Source: Pseudoalteromonas sp. CO133X (GTDB lineage: Bacteria > Pseudomonadota > Gammaproteobacteria > Enterobacterales > Alteromonadaceae). Taken from it: a stretch of 64,000 bases of DNA. The notes beneath the pieces are model-generated. The model made no database searches, was not told the DNA's origin, and saw only the letters and a program-made list of their open reading frames with translations. Positions 59,831 through 64,000 of the stretch are shown piece by piece. A program made the translations under genes and the position numbers. The stretch spans positions 62,001-126,000 of the forward strand of contig SGPE01000016.1 of the NCBI GenBank assembly GCA_004208945.1. Direction: 5' to 3'. How positions within the stretch are numbered: the stretch's first letter is position 1; every line of letters starts with the position of its first letter.

Positions 59831-60096
59831 TATTTTTTCTCAAGCAGTGCTAATAACCTATCTAATTTTGCTTCGATACGATCCAATTGACTTTCTTTTG
59901 GTGTACTCAGTTTCTCGTTTGATGGGTTATTAATGAAATTTTTAATTGAATCCGGATTGTTTTTATATTGGCTTACAGCTGCAATAATTACTGGCATCGG
60001 CATAGGTTCTGCTAGCTTACTTTTTGTTAGGGCAACTGTTGGGGTTTTACCTTCATCAAGAAGGGTTTTAATTGCATCAAATACAACGGCATTCAT
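59830..60096 (-). CDS. Small conserved hypothetical protein with C-terminal coiled coil
   Basis: An 88-residue protein with an N-terminal helical segment (VVFDAIKTLLDEGKTPTVALTKSKLAEPMPMPVIIAAVSQYK, whose core AIKTLLDEGKTPTVALTKSK resembles DNA-binding KfrA-type helices). A polar linker and a leucine-rich C-terminal coiled coil (QLDRIEAKLDRLLALLEKK) follow. The function is unknown. It is translationally coupled to the DUF2310 gene (shared base at 59830). Confidence 0.75.
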   Translation of the reverse strand: MNAVVFDAIKTLLDEGKTPTVALTKSKLAEPMPMPVIIAAVSQYKNNPDSIKNFINNPSNEKLSTPKESQLDRIEAKLDRLLALLEKK

Positions 60097-60196
60097 TTTT
60101 GTATAAACTCTTTAATAAAGACTAAAAAGCACCGTAGCGTATGGGCCACAGTGCGCGTGTATGGTAGCAATAATAGAGATGGAGTGAAATTAATTT

Positions 60197-60241
60197 CCTT
60201 ATTTACACGCTAAAATTAGGTATATTAGTGTGTAAATAAGG
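60197..60241. repeat. Long inverted repeat (17-bp stem)
   Basis: CCTTATTTACAC (60197-60208) and GTGTAAATAAGG (60230-60241) pair perfectly over 12 bp. A G-T wobble and CTAA/TTAG extend the stem inward around an 11-nt loop. There is no T-run on either strand of the kind expected for a simple terminator. It lies after the DUF2789 gene and ~100 nt before the next minus-strand gene, so it could be a weak terminator, an operator or an RNA-processing site. Confidence 0.65.
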
Positions 60242-60250
60242 GAGCGAAAG

Positions 60251-60481
60251 CTACTGGCGTAACCTTGCGTCTAATTCGTCAATCACCTCGCTCCATGCAC
60301 CATCTTCAGCTAACGACTCGGCTAGAAAATGTTGCTGTGCTTCATCCCAAAACGGAGCTTCCTGTAACAAAGTTGTATCTGACAATTGATGTGAGGCTAT
60401 AAAAGCGTCTATATCGCTCTCTTTACTTGGTAAACCAAGTTGTGCAAAGAGGGTTGAAATATCATGTTTTGTCGTATCCAT
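60251..60481 (-). CDS. DUF2789 family protein
   Basis: A 76-residue acidic soluble protein: ISTLFAQLGLPSKESDIDAFIASHQL followed by LLQEAPFWDEAQQHFLAESLAEDGAW and a short helix with WSEVIDELDARLR. This matches the DUF2789 family of unknown function. A site AAGGAG lies just upstream on the minus strand. It is separated from the next minus-strand gene by 150 nt with a long inverted repeat. Confidence 0.87.
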   Translation of the reverse strand: MDTTKHDISTLFAQLGLPSKESDIDAFIASHQLSDTTLLQEAPFWDEAQQHFLAESLAEDGAWSEVIDELDARLRQ

Positions 60482-60633
60482 AATTCTACTCCTTGTGTAT
60501 GGTGATAATTTATTACTGCTTAAAATTAATAATGGAGAATGTCAGTTTAACTTACGCTGAATTTGTTTTTAGCTTTGCTTAGGTATATATATAGTCTAGT
60601 GGTAAAAATAATAAAGCCAAATAAAGGATGAGT

Positions 60634-61275
60634 ATGACAACGATAGCCGAACACGACACATTCAGTGTGCAATACCTCAGTGCTGAAGATATCAGTATAG
60701 CTGCAAGTCTTATTTACCAAGCTTATTATGATGACCCTGTGTTAAAGAATGTACTTGGATACCAACCAGATAGCCCCACTAAATACGAAAGTAAGCTCAG
60801 AGCCCTTGTGCGTGAAGAACTGGCCAGCTTTTGGCAAGAAAAGCAGCCGTTAATTGGGTTGTACTCTCAAAAAAGATTGAAAGCCGTTGCGTGTGTTTTT
60901 GACTCAAACAGTGAACTTCAAGCCGAACGTTACTGGCACTGGCGCTTGAAATTAATGCTTAGTGCAGGGTATTTGCAAACCAATCAATTGATTGAAAAAG
61001 AGCGCACAATACGAGAAGCATTATCGCAAAAAGCACCTTATTTATTTTTAGCCTTTATTGCCGTGGACCCGCACTTTCATGGGCAGGGCCTTGGGCGTTA
61101 TTTACTACGAGGACTTGATGATTTATTACAAAGCAGTCCTAATACATCGGGTCTCGCTGTATTTGTGACACGTGCGGAACAGCGCGAGTTTTTTACCTCA
61201 GAGAGCTTTGAAATATTTAAGTCACTAAGCTTTAATCAGGTTAATGGTGACCTTATGTTTAAGAGTGCAAAATAA
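60634..61275 (+). CDS. GNAT-family N-acetyltransferase
   Basis: A 213-residue protein with the GNAT fold. The acetyl-CoA-binding motif A is visible in FLAFIAVDPHFHGQGLGRYLLRGL (pyrophosphate loop HGQGLG). Before it are IAASLIYQAYYDDPVLKNVLG and PLIGLYSQKRLKAVACVF. The acceptor is unknown. The ATG at 60634 is preferred because AAAGGA lies 6 nt upstream; an ATG at 60628 abuts that site. It is followed by the CsrB-type RNA gene region. Confidence 0.85.
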   Translation: MTTIAEHDTFSVQYLSAEDISIAASLIYQAYYDDPVLKNVLGYQPDSPTKYESKLRALVREELASFWQEKQPLIGLYSQKRLKAVACVFDSNSELQAERYWHWRLKLMLSAGYLQTNQLIEKERTIREALSQKAPYLFLAFIAVDPHFHGQGLGRYLLRGLDDLLQSSPNTSGLAVFVTRAEQREFFTSESFEIFKSLSFNQVNGDLMFKSAK

Positions 61276-61300
61276 CCAACGGACGTTTTGGAAATTGCAA

Positions 61301-61318
61301 TGTGAGACTTATCTCACA
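61301..61318. promoter_or_regulatory. GacA/UvrY-type palindrome upstream of the CsrB-like RNA
   Basis: TGTGAGACTTATCTCACA is TGTGAG-N6-CTCACA, a perfect dyad close to the TGTAAG-N6-CTTACA activating site of csrB/rsmY-type genes. It lies about 165 nt upstream of the predicted RNA start, within the distance seen for enterobacterial csrB. Confidence 0.72.
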
Positions 61319-61481
61319 TTGCTGTAAGTATTATCAGAATAAATACTCAAATTTTGTACCCCTTTTTGCTTATCTTAATGTTTTTAAAAGAATTCTTATA
61401 TCTTACTTTAATATGAACGCAAAAAAATTGCTTTTTGTACCTATCCTGATTTCTCCATTCCACTAAACTTAATCATGTCAA

Positions 61482-61885
61482 GACGACACAGGTTCAATGA
61501 ATGAACTGATGCCAAGGATTAGGACGCTGGCAATTTAGCAAAGATGCTTAGCAGGAAGCAAAAGGACAATTTAAAAGGGAAGCAAGGACGACTAAGGAAA
61601 CTGCTAGGATGCAGTACGATCGCGGAGCGGTTGAAAAGGATTGAGTAAGGGATTATTTAGCAGGAAGCTAAAGGAGCGTTTGGAAAACGAAGTGGATAGC
61701 CATTGATGGCAAGAGGACGGCACTGGGATGTGTTAAATGCGACATGATGTTGCATGGTGGGTGTATCTGGATGTATACCCGTTCAGGGGATAGAAAAAAA
61801 CGGCAGCTTCGGCAAGAGTAGGGATACTTTATCATGGAAGTAGCAAGATTGGGGCGTGGCTAGTAGCTACGCCTTAGTTCTTTCT
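61482..61885 (+). ncRNA. csrB: CsrB-type sRNA that sequesters CsrA
   Basis: A ~400-nt gene-free stretch carries about 21 GGA triplets, mostly as AGGA or GGGA in short repeated contexts (for example AAGGATTAGGACG, AGCAGGAAGC twice, AAAGGACAA, AAGGACGACTAAGGAAAC). Such arrays of GGA loops bind CsrA dimers and relieve its repression of translation. A possible -10 (TAATCA, 61470-61475) sits before the start, and the 3' end is a terminator. In E. coli csrB lies between syd and yqcC; here it lies between the syd group and yqcC-truC, which supports the call. Ends are approximate. Confidence 0.88.
61853..61885 (+). terminator. Terminator of the CsrB-like RNA
   Basis: GGCGTGGCT, an AGT loop and AGCTACGCC form a 9-bp stem (one G-T pair), followed by TTAGTTCTTTCT. 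Confidence 0.8.
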
Positions 61886-61931
61886 GGGCTTTGTATTTTT
61901 CGCAATCAAAATTACTTCGTTTATACGCAAC

Positions 61932-62231
61932 TTAAATTTTGTGCGGTGGTATCACTACACTCTTAAGCAATTCGTTTTCCATGATCAAAACGCCTTGATA
62001 TACGCTTTGCCCATCACTTGAAAACTCAAAAATAAACTCGCTTTTAATACCCGGTTTCCCACTTTTTAAAATCCCAAGTCGGCGTTTATTACAAGCGACA
62101 CTCATCAATTGCACATTTAACTGCTCAATTTGTCTTTGTGCATGGAGGTTAGCTGCTTCGGCTACTTTTCTGTTTAACCAAAAAAAGTAGATGATGCTGC
62201 CAATGATAATGAGTGTCCACAAGCCTGCCAT
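61932..62231 (-). CDS. DUF3301 membrane protein
   Basis: A 99-residue protein with one N-terminal membrane helix (LWTLIIIGSIIYFFWLN) and a soluble part with AANLHAQRQIEQLNVQLMSV, a lone Cys and EFSSDGQSVYQGVLIMENELLKSVVIPPH, typical of DUF3301. The function is unknown. Its start adjoins the stop of the DUF3549 gene with no gap, so both are one unit. Confidence 0.88.
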   Translation of the reverse strand: MAGLWTLIIIGSIIYFFWLNRKVAEAANLHAQRQIEQLNVQLMSVACNKRRLGILKSGKPGIKSEFIFEFSSDGQSVYQGVLIMENELLKSVVIPPHKI

Positions 62232-63260
62232 TTACGAAAATAACCTTCCAATTGCTCGAGCGAGTGTTTCGCTTCGATTTTCTAGTCTTAATAAACCTAG
62301 TAAGTGAGGGCGAATACTCGGAATTGCAACTAAATCGGTGAAAATACTCACAAACAGTTGCTCAATTTCAGTGTGGTGTGCACAGCAATCCATAAACACA
62401 TGTAAGCGTTCTGGGTCTTCAAGCGTGCTAAAACAACGCCCTGCAATTGTTAATAGTACATCTGATTGGGTGTTCATATCAGAGCGTAATACAGCATCAA
62501 CAAGTTGTGCAGTTAAACCTTGCGCTGGTGTTTTTGATAAGCTTCTAAGGGCTGCAACAAGGGCGATGTCGTCTTTATGCTCTATGGCGTTTAAACCATA
62601 GGCTAATAATTGCTCTGCAAACACGGGTTCGATTGCAACATGTTCAAGCATTGCACTTAGCGGCTGTAATACTTCGACTGGTAATTGCCCCCAAGCGGCT
62701 TGTAGATTTGCTAAATTGTTGTCGTTATCTAAACGCATCGCAAAATCAGCAATACCTTGTACTGCAACACTTTGCCAATTATCAAACCCCAGTTTGCCTG
62801 AAAAATACAGCTGAGCATATTCGTAGTACTGCGAAGCACTTTGTTTAAGTAAACATTTAACCTGTGCATTAAATGCAGCTAGCTTGTTGGCGTTTGGCGT
62901 AAATACATACGGGTTGTTATCAAGTTTGCCTTCAGCATTTTCACTAGTAATTTCTGTACCAAGTGCTTCAATCACCATATTTGCGAAGTGGTCACGGCTT
63001 GCGCTTACTAAGCGGCTTTGCTCATCTAGTGGGAATTTTAAAAACCATACATAAGGTTCTTTAGATGCTTTTACATCCCAAAATTGAATAGCAAGCCAAG
63101 CATGACCAGCAAGCGGGTATGGGTAAGGGATTTTTGTTTCTTCAATGGCGAGAAATTGTTTTTTGTCTAATTTCGTGATGTGTCTGCCAATATCGAAGGC
63201 ACGCCAAGTGGTGCCTGCTGCATCCAGAAGTTGACCTAATGTGGCGATCTGCTCAGTCAT
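62232..63260 (-). CDS. DUF3549 family protein
   Basis: A 342-residue cytosolic protein: LGQLLDAAGTTWRAFDIGRHITKLDK at the start, PYPYPLAGHAWLAIQFWD, EPYVWFLKFPLDEQSRL and a helical C-terminal half (~160-340) of repeat-like character. It matches the DUF3549 family, of unknown role. It abuts the DUF3301 gene downstream and is divergent from yqcC, an arrangement conserved in Alteromonadales as far as I recall. Confidence 0.87.
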   Translation of the reverse strand: MTEQIATLGQLLDAAGTTWRAFDIGRHITKLDKKQFLAIEETKIPYPYPLAGHAWLAIQFWDVKASKEPYVWFLKFPLDEQSRLVSASRDHFANMVIEALGTEITSENAEGKLDNNPYVFTPNANKLAAFNAQVKCLLKQSASQYYEYAQLYFSGKLGFDNWQSVAVQGIADFAMRLDNDNNLANLQAAWGQLPVEVLQPLSAMLEHVAIEPVFAEQLLAYGLNAIEHKDDIALVAALRSLSKTPAQGLTAQLVDAVLRSDMNTQSDVLLTIAGRCFSTLEDPERLHVFMDCCAHHTEIEQLFVSIFTDLVAIPSIRPHLLGLLRLENRSETLARAIGRLFS

Positions 63261-63366
63261 AAAATCTCAATTACCATTATTAATCTATATCAGGGGCGAA
63301 TTATACGCCATACCATGGCGCCTTGGAACAGGGTATACTAAGCACAAAGGTATTAAGAGTTTTACA

Positions 63367-63681
63367 ATGCATCAACAGACTTTGGCGCTGCTGCGCGAAT
63401 TAGAATCCACATTACAACGCCATTCACTTTGGCAAACAACACCGATTGACCCAAGTGCACTCAATTCTAGTGTACCGTTTTGTCATGACACCATGGCTTT
63501 TGAGCAATGGCTGCAATTTGTTTTTCTTGAAAAAATGCATGCCTTAATCACACACGCTCAGCCTTTACCCCGTAATTTTGCAATTGCGCCTATGGCTGAA
63601 ATGATGCTGGCACAACACAGCGGCGGTAATGATGTGATTAACGTTTTACAAAAACTCGATCAACTTTTGAGTGATGACTAA
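63367..63681 (+). CDS. yqcC: YqcC family protein (DUF446)
   Basis: A 104-residue helical protein: TLALLRELESTLQRHSLWQT, then PFCHDTMAFEQWLQFVFLEKMHALI and PLPRNFAIAPMAEMMLAQH, the YqcC pattern. In the E. coli genome yqcC precedes truC, as here. The ATG at 63367 is the family start; the frame is open upstream but that region overlaps the divergent DUF3549 gene. It may share its transcript with truC. Confidence 0.92.
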   Translation: MHQQTLALLRELESTLQRHSLWQTTPIDPSALNSSVPFCHDTMAFEQWLQFVFLEKMHALITHAQPLPRNFAIAPMAEMMLAQHSGGNDVINVLQKLDQLLSDD

Positions 63682-63682
63682 G

Positions 63683-64000
63683 ATGCAAGAGAGTGTTAAA
63701 CCACAATTTGATGAGTTAACGATTCTGTACCGCGATGAAAATTACATTGCGATTGATAAACCATCCGGTTTATTGGTTCACCGTTCGTTTTTAGACAAAC
63801 ACGAAACCCAATTTGCAATGCAAATGCTGCGTGACCAAATAGGCCAACACGTGTTTCCTGTTCATCGTTTAGATAGACCAACCTCAGGCGTATTACTGTT
63901 TGCGTTAAGTTCAGAAGCGGCCCGTGATATGAACCAGTTGTTTATTGATGGGCAAATTGAAAAGCGTTACTTAGCTTTAGTAAGAGGCTTTTTAAACGAA
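63683..64000 (+). CDS. truC: tRNA pseudouridine(65) synthase TruC, N-terminal part
   Basis: TruC converts U65 of tRNA to pseudouridine. About 106 codons are visible before the window ends: LTILYRDENYIAIDKPSGLLVHR, then the catalytic signature VFPVHRLDRPTSGVLLFAL with the active Asp, and EKRYLALVRGFL. The gene runs past base 64000. The start is the ATG at 63683 or 63674; the latter overlaps yqcC by 8 nt. The order yqcC-truC matches E. coli. Confidence 0.93.
   Translation, partial: MQESVKPQFDELTILYRDENYIAIDKPSGLLVHRSFLDKHETQFAMQMLRDQIGQHVFPVHRLDRPTSGVLLFALSSEAARDMNQLFIDGQIEKRYLALVRGFLNE

Noticed and set aside
1..64000. CRISPR arrays, tRNA or rRNA genes, complete insertion sequences, prophage
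   Set aside because: I saw no regularly spaced repeats, tRNA cloverleaf sequences, rRNA segments, transposase ORFs or phage structural genes in the window.

Overview
The window looks like a chromosomal segment of a marine gammaproteobacterium of the order Alteromonadales, most likely Pseudoalteromonas or a close relative. This is inferred from gene content and order, since no database could be searched. The gene order includes dnaE-accA-tilS, gcvR-bcp, bepA-arsC-wrbA, zwf-pgl, and queF-syd ... csrB ... yqcC-truC. The DNA is AT-rich and carries many lineage-typical DUF families (DUF3014, DUF3301, DUF3549, DUF2789, DUF2897, DUF2069, DUF2310) and TonB-dependent receptors. No rRNA, tRNA, CRISPR array, prophage or complete insertion sequence was seen.

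Layout. 1-9.2 kb: the 3' end of dnaE, then accA, tilS, a diguanylate cyclase, a CPA2 antiporter, a patatin lipase and a DUF3014 protein. 9.3-11.5 kb: the 4.5S SRP RNA gene, then a gene-poor, AT-rich accessory stretch with a zinc-ribbon protein, a headless ORF followed by a small membrane protein, and an attC-like cruciform. 11.5-19.4 kb: a siderophore receptor, an HDOD protein, a MerR module (acetoacetate-decarboxylase-like protein, MerR, Old Yellow Enzyme) with two 19-bp-spacer operators, and SIMPL and other secreted proteins. 19.4-25.7 kb: an envelope-modification operon (LTA-synthase-like, EptA, DgkA) divergent from a PmrAB-like two-component system, with PmrA-box-like repeats between them. 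25.7-40.4 kb: a LexA-box-controlled FAN1-DnaQ fusion nuclease, queC/queE, bcp, gcvR, bamC, a Gate-domain transporter, a PagL-like deacylase, an orphan MlaC, an ankyrin protein, and the bepA group.

40.6-44.3 kb holds a TusA-like protein, PerM, and a three-domain fusion of cysteine desulfurase, persulfide-dioxygenase-like MBL and rhodanese. 44.4-56.3 kb is a sugar-catabolism locus: a LacI-family regulator, pgi, zwf, pgl, a TonB receptor, a flavin halogenase homologue, DUF6445 and SapC. A shared LacI-type palindrome (TGACARCGYTGTCA) lies upstream of pgi and twice upstream of the receptor, with a near-match inside the receptor gene. 56.4-64 kb holds an isoaspartyl peptidase, queF, syd and small conserved genes. 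It then has a roughly 400-nt CsrB-type sRNA with about 21 GGA motifs and an upstream GacA/UvrY-type palindrome, followed by yqcC and a truncated truC.

How the parts work together. EptA uses phosphatidylethanolamine and releases diacylglycerol, which DgkA can recycle, so the 19.4-25.7 kb block is a self-contained polymyxin-type envelope response. The LacI palindrome links outer-membrane uptake to entry of glucose-6-phosphate into the Entner-Doudoroff/pentose phosphate branch. QueC, QueE and QueF all serve queuosine synthesis but sit in two places. The most unusual items are the triple sulfur-enzyme fusion, the SOS-boxed FAN1-DnaQ fusion, the two-operator MerR module, and the multi-operator TonB/halogenase/SapC locus.
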